The notes under the pieces: model-generated
What the model was told of the DNA's origin: nothing
Seen by the model: the letters and a program-made list of their open reading frames with translations, nothing else
Database searches by the model: none
Shown: positions 46,131 to 57,273 of the stretch, piece after piece
How positions within the stretch are numbered: the stretch's first letter is position 1
Layout: each line of letters starts with the position of its first letter
Assembly: GCA_022592435.1 (NCBI GenBank)
Contig: JABYQS010000052.1
Location: 152,734-216,733 of the forward strand
DNA: 64,000 nucleotides
From: Cerioporus squamosus
Taxonomy: Eukaryota; Basidiomycota; Agaricomycetes; Polyporales; Polyporaceae
Direction of reading: 5' to 3'
Made by a program: the position numbers and the translations under genes

Positions 46131-47746
46131 CAGTGACGGACAAAAATATTGCCCGCCCCCAGTGGCAGGCATTGAATCCCCCTTAGCTCAAGCTCAGATA
46201 AGCTTGAGCATATGTCATATACTGTAGAATAACTGGACATTAGTTATCTATCATACAGTGCCTATGATGTTGCTGGGTGGCTGCGTGAAAGGCTGCAAAA
46301 GCCGTGGGAACGTTTGGGCGCTTATTTTCGACGTGCCAGCGCACAGTGTCCTGTCCTTTTCTTTTCCTCAGTACACATCACATTTAATCCCTGACACTAC
46401 ACCACTTTAATATCTTCATTCTACACCTTCTACTCTTTACGTCTATCACTATGGCACCCTGCACTCCCACCAAACGGGCTCGCATGCTCCAACTTCGCGA
46501 CCCTGCTTTTGGGAAGCCCAAGACCATGACGGAAATCGGCCGCATCTTGCACCTGGATCGTCGCACAGTTGCCCGGAACCTCAAGATTGTTCAGGAGACC
46601 GGTGACTTCTACTACCATGCTCCCCGGCCTGGCCGGCCCCGTCTTCTCACTCCCCGCGACCTTCGTCGTGCTGAAGTGGCCCTTGCCAATGGGTCAGCTC
46701 GGGATGCAACCGACGTCCAACGCCAGCTCTTCCCCAACGTCAGTGCCCGAACTGTGCGTCGTAGGCTTTGCGAGATTGGGCTCAACGGACGGGTACGTCG
46801 GTCAAAGCCGTATCTCAGCTCCTTCCACATCAAGCAGCGGAAGAAGTGGGCAGAGGAGTTTGCGGATTGGAGTGTGGAGGATTGGGAACCAGTGCTCTTC
46901 TCAGATGAGTCTCAGTTCAATCTCTTTGGCTCAGATGGGAGGCAATGGTGTCGGAGAAGGGTTGGGGAGGAGTTTTTGCCGAGGAATGTCAAGCAGCGGG
47001 TCAAGCATGGAGGAGGGAGTTTGATGGTGTGGGGGTGCATCACCTCCCGGGGCGTTGGGCGTCTTCATTGCATCAAGGGGAAGCTGGATTCCAAGCAGTA
47101 CTGTTCCATCTTGAAGCAGTCACTCCTAGGAACCCTCAAAGACCATCACATCCCCCGAGACAGCTTCATCTTCCAACACGATAACGACCCCAAGCACACC
47201 GCACACCTTACGAAGGAGTGGTTGCATGAACACAACATCCCTGTTCTCCCCTGGCCCTCGAGCTCTCCTGACATGAACATCATCGAACATGTCTGGGATG
47301 AGTTAGATCGCCGTGTCCGCCGTCGCAACCCTCTTCCTCGAAACCTCAAGGAGCTATGGGATGCCTTGCAACAGGAGTGGTACGGACTGGAGAAGGACTT
47401 CATTGCCAAGCTTTATCATTCACTCCCTGACCGTGTACGGGCCCTTAGAGAGGCCAAAGGTGGACATACACGTTACTGAGTTGTTTGTTCATGTTTACCA
47501 GTTTACCAGTATTTTATACCACGGTCATTACCCTTTGTGCGCTTACCCATAACCCCAGTCATGTACTTGTTACTTAAATAACTCAGGCATCACTGGGCCA
47601 AATTGCATCGTTCCTTCACTCAGTCATGCAGAATGGGAAGGCCTATAATTCACAAAAGAAAGCAAGTACATATGTCTAATATTGACAAAGTTACGGGGAG
47701 AATATAGTGCATGGCCTGGGGCGGGCATTATTTTTGTCTGTCACTG
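46131..47746 (+). mobile_element. Tc1/mariner (DD34E) DNA transposon, complete
   Basis: A 1616-bp element flanked by TA at 46129-46130 and 47747-47748, the expected target-site duplication. Terminal inverted repeats of about 29 bp begin CAGTGACGGACAAAAATATT on the left; the right end read in reverse is CAGTGACAGACAAAAATAAT, with two mismatches within the TIR. One uninterrupted transposase frame lies inside. Everything needed for a mobile copy is present. Confidence 0.93.
46451..47479 (+). CDS. Tc1/mariner transposase
   Basis: An intronless 342-residue frame with no internal stop. The N-terminus holds helix-turn-helix DNA-binding segments (PKTMTEIGRILHLDRRTVAR and SARTVRRRLCEIGLNGRVRR) separated by an AT-hook-like GRPRLLTP. 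The catalytic triad is visible: D in LFSDESQFNLFG, D in FQHDNDPKHTA, and E in SSPDMNIIEHVWDELD. There are exactly 34 residues between the second D and the E, so this is a DD34E Tc1-type enzyme. It cuts and pastes its own element at TA sites in the nucleus. Complete catalytic residues and intact TIRs suggest recent activity. Confidence 0.95.
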   Translation: MAPCTPTKRARMLQLRDPAFGKPKTMTEIGRILHLDRRTVARNLKIVQETGDFYYHAPRPGRPRLLTPRDLRRAEVALANGSARDATDVQRQLFPNVSARTVRRRLCEIGLNGRVRRSKPYLSSFHIKQRKKWAEEFADWSVEDWEPVLFSDESQFNLFGSDGRQWCRRRVGEEFLPRNVKQRVKHGGGSLMVWGCITSRGVGRLHCIKGKLDSKQYCSILKQSLLGTLKDHHIPRDSFIFQHDNDPKHTAHLTKEWLHEHNIPVLPWPSSSPDMNIIEHVWDELDRRVRRRNPLPRNLKELWDALQQEWYGLEKDFIAKLYHSLPDRVRALREAKGGHTRY

Positions 47747-47748
47747 TA

Positions 47749-48541
47749 TCTGGTGTTGTATTAGTATCTTTTTGGAAACTCCGATGCTCCGGCTGAGTTG
47801 GGGGGCGGGGGAAGGCGGGCCGTGTGTGAGATAAGTATGTCGCGGTAGAACACTCGGGCGTCGGCGTGAGCGAACGCCGATCGCCAGTCCTCTGTTCTCC
47901 AGCAATATAATTACCGGATCTTGTCTCTCTGCGGCCCACTGGCCGCATTGCATGACCAGCTAAATGCATGTGCACGCGGCATGGATAAGTACGATTTGTG
48001 TCGGAAGTTGTTTATTGACGCCCTTGAATCTATCTGTGATCTAAGGTTACTTCCTACTGAATGCATACTACACTAGTACTGCAGGTAGAGGAACCCTCGG
48101 TTGCCCTCCCGTGGGGGGAATCGGGATGTCGGCCAGCAAACGCGTGACGTCACGCGTTTGATCCGTGCATGGTTGGCGGCGGAGCGCCCAGAGTCATCGG
48201 CGTGTCCCCGCTGTTACAGTAGTACCCGTGTAGCTACGTGTATAACCATAGGAATGCTTGGAGGATTTTCTACACCTATTTTGCGGTGAGTTCATACTGC
48301 CTTCTCGATTCAAACCTCTGGTATGTACGGGGGAAAACAGCTGCCCGTGAGGTGGTCAGCAAGTCCCTTGACTAGGGACTTCCAACTTGAATAAGTACAG
48401 TTACTCAAAGTCTATACCTGGGCTAATCACTCTGTACTTTTTCTCGCATGTCTGTGAGTTGTCAGCAATGCTTTTTCGAAGCTCGGAAGGATTGCAGTTA
48501 CTTATGGCTTTACCCCACTTTGCCCGCAGAATACTTAGCCT
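47749..48541. other. Intergenic, no gene recognised
   Basis: About 0.8 kb between the Tc1 element and the promoter of the spermidine synthase fusion gene. No supported open frame. Confidence 0.45.
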
Positions 48542-48587
48542 GAGATTAGATCTAGGTTAGTCTGTCAATCTAATCTAATCTAATCTC
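48542..48587. repeat. Inverted repeat with TCTAA units upstream of fusion gene
   Basis: GAGATTAGAT (48542-48551) and ATCTAATCTC (48578-48587) are perfect 10-bp inverted repeats; the inner parts also nearly pair (GGTTAG with CTAATC). The right arm consists of the pentamer CTAAT repeated. It lies about 80 bp before the start codon, so it falls in the promoter or 5' leader. Confidence 0.6.
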
Positions 48588-48666
48588 CCCGCGCGATCGA
48601 CAAGAGATCCGTTTTGCGAGTCAAAATTTGGTCGGCATCTCCTCCTCCTCCTCCCACCTTGCAGCC

Positions 48667-51431
48667 ATGGCCCCCCTAACCCACCCATCGATCAAAGGTG
48701 TGTGCTGCTTGCTTTCTTTGCGCGTTGTGGAAGCGTTTTGGATCGAGGAAGCGTTTGGAAAAAGGCGAGTCACAGGCGAGGGATATGGAATGAGATGTGA
48801 GGAGCGGAGGATTCCTGACACGGATCGCGAACGCTCTGCGCCAAGTACGGGCGCGAAGCGTGGTCGAAGCGTTGTAGATTGTCACTGAAGGCAGATGGAC
48901 ATCGATCTGCGGGGGAGGATCCGAAGTGGAGGCTGGATCTGGGTTATAGTGAGGCGAGTGTCCGCGGCTGGGGAACGCAGTATACTGGTGGGGTATACGC
49001 AGAAAGAGACCCGGGAGTGCTTTGAAGTCAGACGAACCTCCATCTTCACTTGCGGCTAGAAACGTAGAGAACCCACACTGATATCCTGCCCTTTATAGAC
49101 GGCTGGTTCCGCGAAATCTCCTCGCAATGGCCGGGTCAGGCCATGACCCTCAAGGTCAACAAAATCCTCCACGTCGAGAAGTCCCTCTACCAGGACGTGC
49201 TCGTCTTCGAGTCCGAGTCGTACGGCAACGTCCTCATCCTCGACGGCGTCATCCAGTGCACGGAGCGCGACGAGTTCTCGTACCAGGAGATGATCGCGCA
49301 CATCCCGCTCGCCAGCCACCCCAACCCCAAGAAGGTGCTTGTGATCGGCGGCGGTGACGGCGGCGTCGTCCGCGAGGTCCTCAAGCACGACACCGTCGAG
49401 GAGGTCGTGCTCTGCGACATTGACGAGGCCGTCATCCGCGTGTCGAAGCAGTACCTCCCGCACATGTCCTCCCTCCTCAACGATCCCCGTGTCACCGTCT
49501 TCGTCGGCGACGGCTTCAAGTTTCTCGCGGACAACACCTCGACCTACGACGTGATAATCACCGACTCCTCCGACCCCGTCGGTCCCGCCGCCTCCCTCTT
49601 CCAGAAGCCGTACTTTGAGCTCCTCCGCGACGCGCTGACCCCCGGCGGCCACATCTCCACCCAGGGCGAGTGCCTCTGGATCCACCTCGACCTCATCCAG
49701 GACCTGCTCAAGACGACCCGGAGCCTGTTCGCCGTCGCGGAGTACGCGTACACGACCATCCCCACCTACCCCTCTGGCCAGATCGGCTTCATGGTCGCCT
49801 CGAAGGAGGCCGGCCGCGACCTCTCGAAGCCGCTCCGCACGGTCCCGAACACGCGCTACTACAACGCCGAGGTGCACAAGGCCGCGTTTGTGCTCCCCGA
49901 GTTCGGCCGCTCGCTGCTCAAGGAGGGCAAGGACCTGCGCCCCAAGTTTGGCCGGGCTGCGTTCACCGGTACCCCTACGAAGAAGGTCCTCCTCCTTGGC
50001 AGCGGCGCTGTTGCCCGCCCTTGCGCCGAGTACGTCGTCCGCAACCCGGACAACGCCTTGACTGTCGGTGAGTACTGCTGCCTGCGGTGTCTCGCATTTG
50101 CTGACTTTTCGCAGCTTGCCGTACGCTCAAGACCGCCGAGGCGCTCATCAGCGATCTGCCCAACGCGACCGCTGTCTCGCTCGACGCTGGATCCGAGGAT
50201 CCCGAGAAGCAGGCTGCGCTCGAGAAGGCGATCGCGGAGAGCGACCTCGTCATCTCGCTGGTCCCCTACATCCACCACGTCAACGTAATCAAGGCGGCGA
50301 TCAAGGGCAAGACGAACGTGGTCACGACGAGCTACATCAGCCCCGGCATCCGCGAGCTCGAGGACGAGATCAAGAAGGCGGGCATCGTCGTTATGAACGA
50401 GATCGGCCTCGACCCCGGTGTCGACCACCTGTACGCGATCAAGACGATCGACGAGGTGCACGCGCAGGGCGGGAAGATCAAGGAGTTCCACTCGTTCTGC
50501 GGCGGGCTGCCCGCGCCGGAGTGCTCGGACAACCCGCTCGGGTACAAGTTCTCGTGGTCGCCGCGCGGCGTGCTCCTCGCGCTGCTCAACAACGCGTCGT
50601 ACCTCGCGAACGGGCAGGAAGTCAACGTGCCCGGCGCGGAGCTGATGAACGTCGCGAAGCCGTACTACATCACGCCCGCGTTCGCGTTTGTCGCGTACCC
50701 GAACCGCAACTCGTCGCCGTTCCGCGAGTACTACAACATCCCCGAGGCGGAGACCGTGATCCGTGGCACGCTGCGCTACCAGGGCTTCCCCGAGTTCGTC
50801 AAGGCGCTCGTTGCGCTCGGATGGCTCAACATGGAGAAGAAGCCGTGGTTGAAGGAGGGCCTGACGTGGGCGGAGATCTTCCAGCAGTCCATCGGCGCTG
50901 CTGACGCAAGCGAGAGGTACGTCCACATGGGCATGTCGGATTGTCTGCAGTGGTTGACCTGTCTTCCACAGCACGCTCGTCGCGAAGGTGAAGGAGATCT
51001 GCCAATTCCCGAACGAGAGCGAGGCCCACCGCATCATCTCTGGGCTGAAGTGGATCGGCCTCTTCTCCTCGGAGAAGGCGGCAGTCCACGACGGCAACCT
51101 GCTCGACACGTTGTGCGCGCAGCTGCAGACGCTGATGGCGTACGGGCCCGGGGAGCGCGACCTCGTGATGCTCCAGCACAAGTTCATCATCGAGTGGGCG
51201 GACGGCCGGCGCGAAACGCGCACGTCGACGCTCGAGGCGTACGGCGACCCGTCCGGCCACTCCGCGATGGCGCTGTACGTTGGCGTGCCGTGCGGTATCG
51301 CGGTGCAGCTCGTGCTCGACGGGAAGCTGAACACCCCGGGAGTGCTTGCGCCGTACTCGAAGGAGATCTGCGACCCCATCCGTGAGATCCTTGAGTCGCA
51401 CGGCATGGGTCTCATCGAGAAGGTGTTGTGA
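48667..51431 (+). CDS. Spermidine synthase-saccharopine dehydrogenase fusion
   Basis: Four exons: 48667-48697, 49099-50067, 50115-50916 and 50972-51431. Exon 1 encodes [10 protein letters not shown] and joins across a 401-bp intron to [20 protein letters not shown], a typical spermidine synthase start. The N-terminal half has [18 protein letters not shown] (the decarboxylated SAM site), [17 protein letters not shown], the catalytic-Asp loop [14 protein letters not shown] and [20 protein letters not shown]. The C-terminal half begins [20 protein letters not shown] (Rossmann NAD(P) site), then [20 protein letters not shown] and [20 protein letters not shown], typical of the glutamate-forming saccharopine dehydrogenase of lysine synthesis. 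This chimeric gene is established in basidiomycetes (SPE3-LYS9 type). One cytosolic protein thus links polyamine and lysine biosynthesis. Confidence 0.95.
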
Positions 51432-51775
51432 GCTTGAGGTCCTTGGGTTATGATGACCATGGGTGCCGCGCGTGCTGGCGGGGCATATGCAGGAGAAGAA
51501 AAGGTAGATTGTATCATATAGGGCTTATGCGCTGTATCAACATAGACGTACTGAACGAAGGCTCGACTCGGTAAGGTCATCCACTACGCCGGCCTCTCGT
51601 GTTGTCTCCCCTAGGCAGACGATTGACGGGTCTATTGAGTGGGGGAAGGACGACCCGACACCTCTTGTGAGTCGTCAGTATAGTCGGAGACGCTAAGCGC
51701 CGTCAAGGGAAAGTCCTGCCTGAGATTTTTTTGCCTGTAGTTCTCTCACTCGAACCATCATCCTCCACGCAAACC
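51432..51775. other. Short intergenic, no gene recognised
   Basis: About 340 bp between the fusion gene stop and the kinase-like gene start. Probably the 3' UTR of one and the promoter of the other. Confidence 0.4.
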
Positions 51776-53972
51776 ATGGATGCAGATTACCACTGTCTTG
51801 AATTCCCACTCTTGCTTGCGCCTCCTCTACGCATTCCCGCTGATTCCGTCTCTGATGAGTCCGCTCACAATAAGTACTATCGCTTCCTCGTCGATTGCTA
51901 CTACGAATACCCCGCCACCCAACGCGCCCGTGTCTCCGACTTGCAGGATGCCGTCCTTAAGCAAGTTCATGACATCCCAGAGTACAGGAACCGTTCCGAC
52001 AGTGATTTCGTGATCAATATTCACGAGGTGCGACGGTTTGGCTGTTGCTCGTAGGATCACACATGGCTCCTTCATGCGCATCTCCCACAGTGCATACGAT
52101 TACCTCTGCCTTCCGCTCCAACCTACAACAGCAAGAAAGAGGCTTGTGAAGTAATCGACGTCGACTGGTTGTCACGGAATGCGTCCCCAGTTATCTCTTC
52201 ACGTCTACCAATAGCAAATCTGAAGACGGATTGTCTTGTCGCCGTTCTAAGTACGTGTATGCTTGAGCTTGCAGCCCTGCAGCATCTGTCACCGCTTACG
52301 CCGCAACAAACAGCTATTATTGCATCCTCGCGCTCGCTACCTCTGTCTATAGTGCAAGAAGTGAATGCGTCACCAGGACAGATCCGTCAGTCCCGTTGCC
52401 TTTTGAACTGATGGGGAAGTTGAGCATCTGACGTGCTCCTCAGGCCGTGAACAAATCGCTGCCGCCGCGCAGAAACGGGACTCTCCCTCAACTGGGGCCA
52501 CCCTCTCACAGCGGTTGAAGACTCAGACGGCAGCCTGCATAGACGCAGTGCATAACGGCCGCCCCATCGAGTTGACGGGCGCGCCCATCACCATCTACCA
52601 TCCCGCGTTCGCCAACTTCCTGAAATACATGGAGGAACCTCGTGTCTTCACCCCCGAGGAGTTGGACGTTGCGCAGGACTTCATCACGCAGGCCGCCGCT
52701 TACCACAAACACGCAAGCAGGCGGCATAAATTGTCGCCATCGATGAGTGCGGGGGTACACCAATTTGTCCTCGAACTCACGCCCATCTCGAACAGCACAG
52801 GCACATTCACCACTGATGGGGCGATGTTTGCTAGCAGGGAGACACCCGATGGCTTCTGCCCACTTATTGGAGCGCACGAGCTCAGGCCGGAGATTGGGGA
52901 GGGCGGGTGCGACCCGAGTGCCCAGGCTGAGAACGTATATGTTGCCTATTACTCGTCTGATGAGGTGAGTCGCGCGTGTAGCTATGCAGTTGCGGAGCTC
53001 ATAATATGATTGTAGGCTCGTCCTATTCGTGAACAGTGCTGCTGTCCGGCAGTCCTCATAGGTTCGACAGGCCCGAATCTGCAAGTCAGCGGTGCAGTTT
53101 TCGCCGATCAGTTCATCGTACAGAATCTTGGGGACAGCGTCTCCGTCGTCCCTCGGCTCAACCGGAAAGGGCGCTCGTTGCTCGACGATGCGGGCTATCG
53201 GGTCGCGCAACTCTTCTATGCGTTGCGGATGTGTCTCAGGGAGCTGGACGACTACTACGCCGATCTTATAGACTCGGTGACCATTCCCAAGTCGCACCCG
53301 GGCGCTGTCGGTGTCATGCCTGGACGTCCTATTAGACCGTTCATCCGAGCAGCGCGTGGTTTGCAACCGCCGCCCATGGTCAGCCCCCACTTCAAAACAT
53401 ATAAGGACCAACAGGGCAAGGCCGTCGTACTCACCTACAAGAAACGACTGGAGATGGAGTTTCCTGGGAAGGCGGTCTTTGTTGCAGAGGCGAAAACCGA
53501 GACCGAGACGGTCGATGTCGTGGTTAAGTTTGCGCCCGCGTACTGCCAGGCCGCGCACGAGCTGCTCGCGAGCGCGTCGCCTCCACAGGCACCAAAGCTG
53601 CGACACTGCAAGTTCGTCGAGTCGGTCGGGACGTGGGTCGTCGTGATGGACTACGTGAAGGGCAGGGAGGTCAACGGTGTCCTGGAGGATCCGGCGCACA
53701 TCGCTTCTCTCGAGAACGCTGTCACGACGCTGCATGCTAAGGGCTTCGTCTTCGGGGACCTACGCAAGCGGAACGTGTTTGTGGTCGAAAACACGGTGGT
53801 GCTGATCGACTTCGATTGGTGCGGCGAGGAAGGGACGGCGCGGTATCCGAGCGACATCGTACTCCAGAAGGGAGTGTGGCACCCCGCTGTGGGGCGGGGA
53901 GAACTGTTGAAGAAGATGCACGATAGGTACCACTTCCATGCGCTCACGGGCAGGACGTTACCACCAATGTAG
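51776..53972 (+). CDS. Kinase-like domain protein, basidiomycete type
   Basis: A multi-exon gene. Exon 1 runs MDADYHCLEFPLLLAPPLRI to about 52025. Another exon with ISSRLPIANLKTDCLVAVLS follows near 52080-52250. The longer exons from about 52445 carry AACIDAVHNGRPIELTGAPI and HAFxxF-like content, and after an intron near 52965-53015 LVTIP-type helices. The C-terminal part shows a reduced kinase fold: VVVKFAPAYCQAAHELL (lysine), VVVMDYVKGREVNG (hinge), LHAKGFVFGDLRKRNVFV (catalytic-loop Asp) and VVLIDFDWCGEEGTARYP (DFD in place of DFG). It stops after TGRTLPPM. Such proteins are numerous in Agaricomycetes and their roles are unknown. Exact exon limits between 52025 and 52520 are uncertain. It may or may not phosphorylate. 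Confidence 0.75.
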
Positions 53973-55146
53973 TGCTTGCATTTTGTGCCCCCTGGCTTCG
54001 AGTTCTATCGCACTGCGTGTCAAGTTCCTCGATAAAACGTTTCGCGGTCGTGTGAACAGTGTACGTACATCTCTGATTTATTCAGCTCGCAGTTGACCAG
54101 GGTACTCCAGTCCTTGGTGTCCTCAACAACCCGTACGCTCTCGCTTTGACTGTGATATAGGACGCCGGAGGGATCACCGAGAGGTCGGGAGTGACATGGC
54201 ACATGCGACGTCAGGCAGTCACCGTGCCTCCAAGTTTACAGTCGCGATGACTTCACGGGTACCCTCGTTTTGACCTCCGCCGGAGGAGGACAAGGAGCCC
54301 CCATCACCGCGGAGATGACTGTGAGTACGTGGCGGCATGCCGATGAGGTCGTCCTCGTGCATGCCGCAACATGGTAGAGCAATACCTTTCGCGCATGGTG
54401 ATGGAGATTACAAGCTGTCCTAACGAAAGATGGAGACGTCAGGAGCCTGCGGCAAGTCGACAGGATCACAGTCGGACGTACCGTGGAAAGCACGGCAAGG
54501 CAGTACGTCATAGTTTAACGTACTGCGGGCGGCACGTTCCTAGGTTGTGGACCGGCTTGAGAATTTCCGCGTTTGATAGATATGGTGCAAGCAAGTAGTC
54601 TGTGACGTTGAGGAGCGGGACCGAGCCTTGACGCTAGGAACAGCTTGAGCATGCAGGAGCCTCCTACGTCTGGAACTCGGAGCACCACTGTCGCATTGAA
54701 GAGCACCACAGGACGGAGAAACATCGAGCTGAACCGACAGAGGATGGACACAATGCCCGAACCGGCGTCGTTGAGTACAGTGCCCTTGGATGTTTTTCGT
54801 CGCAAGTCCGCCATGTGCCCGACAGGAGCCTGAGGTGGAGCCGCGCTGACAAGCATGGCCCCGACCTACAGCCGCAAGCGATGAAGAAAGGCAGGCTCAC
54901 GGCCGTCGTCCATCTGCCAAGAGTGGAGCAACATTCAGTAGTACACGGAGTCCAACGAGACGAGTACTCATAATCGTCATTGTGCCCGGACGGTCACGGC
55001 CCTCATGCGGGCGGGTTCAAGGTCGTGGCGTCACGACAGCGCTCCTGCGGGTACATAAGAGCTAATGCTTGTAGACACAGTACCATCAAGCACTCACCAG
55101 TCGTTCTCGCATTCGCATCCACATTCATCCACCGCGCTCACCGACC
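53973..55146. other. Intergenic, no gene recognised
   Basis: About 1.2 kb between the kinase-like gene and hydrophobin 2. No supported open frame; the last 150 bp should hold the hydrophobin promoter and leader. Confidence 0.45.
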
Positions 55147-55610
55147 ATGTTCTCCAAGCTCTTCACCATTGCCTCCCTCGCAATCCTTGCTGTCGCCACC
55201 CCGACCCCCGGCGGCGGGTCGGGCTCGTCCGGTTCCTGCAGCACCGAGCCAATCCAATGCTGCGATAGCACCGCAAAGGCCAGCGATCCCGCTGCGGCGG
55301 GCATCCTGAAGTCGATCGGGGTCGTCGTGCAGGATGTTGACGCCCTTGTTGGGCTCACCTGCTCCCCGATCACCGTCATCGGCGTCGGTACCGGTGATAG
55401 CTGGTACGTTGCGGTGTGATAACTTGCAGGAAGAGAACGGTTCACTGACCTGCATCACAGCGATGCGCAGGCCGTCTGCTGCGAAGACAACTCGCACGGT
55501 AAGCCTGCATACGACCGCGCTCGTGATGCACGAGGACCTGTGAAGTGACTTACCTGTTCGTCATTGCAGGAGGACTTATCTCCATTGGATGCGTCCCCGT
55601 GACTCTCTAG
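55147..55610 (+). CDS. Class I hydrophobin (hydrophobin 2)
   Basis: Three exons (55147-55403, 55461-55498, 55570-55610) give 111 residues. Signal peptide MFSKLFTIASLAILAVATPT, then a Gly/Ser linker GGGSGSSGS not present in hydrophobin 1. The eight cysteines are SCSTEPIQCC (C1-C3), GLTCSPITV (C4), SC-DAQ (C5, split by intron 1), AVCCEDNSH (C6-C7) and SIGCVPVTL (C8). The mature core TAKASDPAAAGILKSIGVVV is identical in the two paralogues. It is secreted and coats aerial structures. The 19-kb separation and opposite orientation of the two genes suggest a duplication followed by rearrangement, or dispersed copying. Confidence 0.95.
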
Positions 55611-56540
55611 AGGGTCTCCGTGGAGGAAGGCGGCGGACACTGGCAGAAGCTGGCAGTGACGTTGCCACGCGTGTTACGTGTCTATATCCGAACTGTTTGA
55701 TCCCTGCTTTGTACGAATCGCATAGAGCTTCACGCACCATGTGAAAGAGGGAATGCAAAGCAGAATTCAGCCCGGAAATCAAACACACAGCTATAGGACC
55801 TGCGGAGACTATCACTTGCCTCGCCGCTCGACTCCGATTAACTTCGAATCGGACGTCGGAGTCGGATATATCCGCGCAGATGACCAGACGATACCTTCCG
55901 TAAGTGTTACCGCATACGACCTAGTAAAATATATCCAGTCGGGATGTGTGGAGGACGGGGTAGCCAGCTAGCAGCCCTCAAGTACTCGTAGGGGACGATG
56001 ACAGTCGGGAGCAAGCCGACCCTACCAGATCAGCCGCCCAGCCTCAGCCTGGGCGCTACGGATCTTCGATCCCTACCACCGCCGTCTACTCAGTGTTGCC
56101 TTAGCCACGATACCGTAGTGTAGCTGGACTTACCTTCTGTGGAGTGTTACAGGATGACAACTAGTGGAGGGCAACTTGGTCAGTACCGTGGCCCGTGCTC
56201 GGACTAGAGGACTAGTACCTGAGACGCAGACGCTATTCCTGTCGTGGGTGTGGCAGCTCGGCACGATACTGTACCTGCGCCCGGTGTCGTTTGTTACTGA
56301 CACACGGACGGGCCCGAAGGACTCCTCTATTAGGACGCCATCTAAGTAGACTTCCTGGTAGATTAGACGCCTGTACCTGTGCTGTCGCTACCGAAATAGT
56401 ACCCGTCCTCCTCCTCCTCCAATCGACCCGAGGTACCCGACTGCGTAGAAAAGCTACAAGGACGCAAGAGACGATGTCCGAGCTACAAGGTGAGCCCTGA
56501 TAGCCCCATAACCATACGGGTCTGGGGAGTTTACGCAGAT
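55611..56540. other. Intergenic, no gene recognised
   Basis: About 0.9 kb after hydrophobin 2. No supported gene; a CTC microsatellite lies at 56406-56420. Confidence 0.45.
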
Positions 56541-56548
56541 GAACAGTT

Positions 56549-57273
56549 GTGAAGACCGAGTCTCTGCCGATTCTTCTTCCAGTAGAGATCATCCTCATTG
56601 TCATGGAAGTCAACAAGCACGACACCCGTACTCTCCAAAGCTGGGAGATGACGTGTCTCTTACTGTCGATGCACGCTCGCGCACTCCTATTCCACCGGAC
56701 GAGGCTTGAGTGTTCCAGCAAATCCTGCAGGACTACCGGTTTCGCGCACCTGCTCGAGTCGAAGCCAAGCATCGGGGAACTCGTGATAGAGCTCCAACTG
56801 TGGGCGCCCCAACGATCACCAAGTATCCTCTTGAAGATGACTTCGACCCAAGCGGGATCCCATGGCATCGCCTTCCGCACTTGCGCACGCTGCGGATGAC
56901 ACACCTCGTATCCTGCTCCATGTCCGACCTGTTCACCGTCCTGGACTCAACGCCATCGATAGAGAAGCTAGAAATTATACAGAGGATGTGGTCAGAAGGG
57001 AGGCGTCTGCCGCCCTTGGACGGCGGGCTGACAGAGGCGTCCGCAAATCCATTTCCGCGCCTCAAGGACCTGAGAGTCGTGCCGGGTACTTGTGACGCAT
57101 GGTCTTTTGTGTGGCATCTCCAGAAACGCGTTACAAATCTGTCGCTGGAATCATTGGAAGTAGAATGGGAACCCTCGTCCACCGATTGCATCGCGTGGAT
57201 TGAGCTGGTTACACTGCAAAGAAATCATCCTTTCCAGTGGCGCCAAATGATTACAAATAGAACTAAATTTTGA
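56549..57273 (+). pseudogene. F-box protein remnant, truncated by transposon DNA
   Basis: The left frame encodes TESLPILLPVEIILIVMEVN and DTRTLQSWEMTCLLLSMHAR, an F-box start, then SKPSIGELVIELQLW. The similarity then continues in a different frame from about 56800: WHRLPHLRTLRMTHLVSCSM, LDSTPSIEKLEIIQRMWSEG, FPRLKDLRVVPGT and SLESLEVEWEPSS, so at least one indel separates them. The reading ends at RTKF-stop where the sequence becomes sharply AT-rich (57250 on). I read this as an old F-box/LRR gene whose 3' end was lost when the transposon block on the right arrived. The start is uncertain. Confidence 0.6.

Noticed and set aside
48542..48590. CTAAT repeats as interstitial telomere sequence
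   Set aside because: The unit is a pentamer, not the TTAGGG-type fungal telomere repeat, and it is very short.
49056..51580. Long minus-strand open frames (273 and 573 codons) opposite the fusion gene
   Set aside because: They are antisense shadows of the GC-rich codon use of a clearly coding plus strand; Arg/Val-rich and without motifs.
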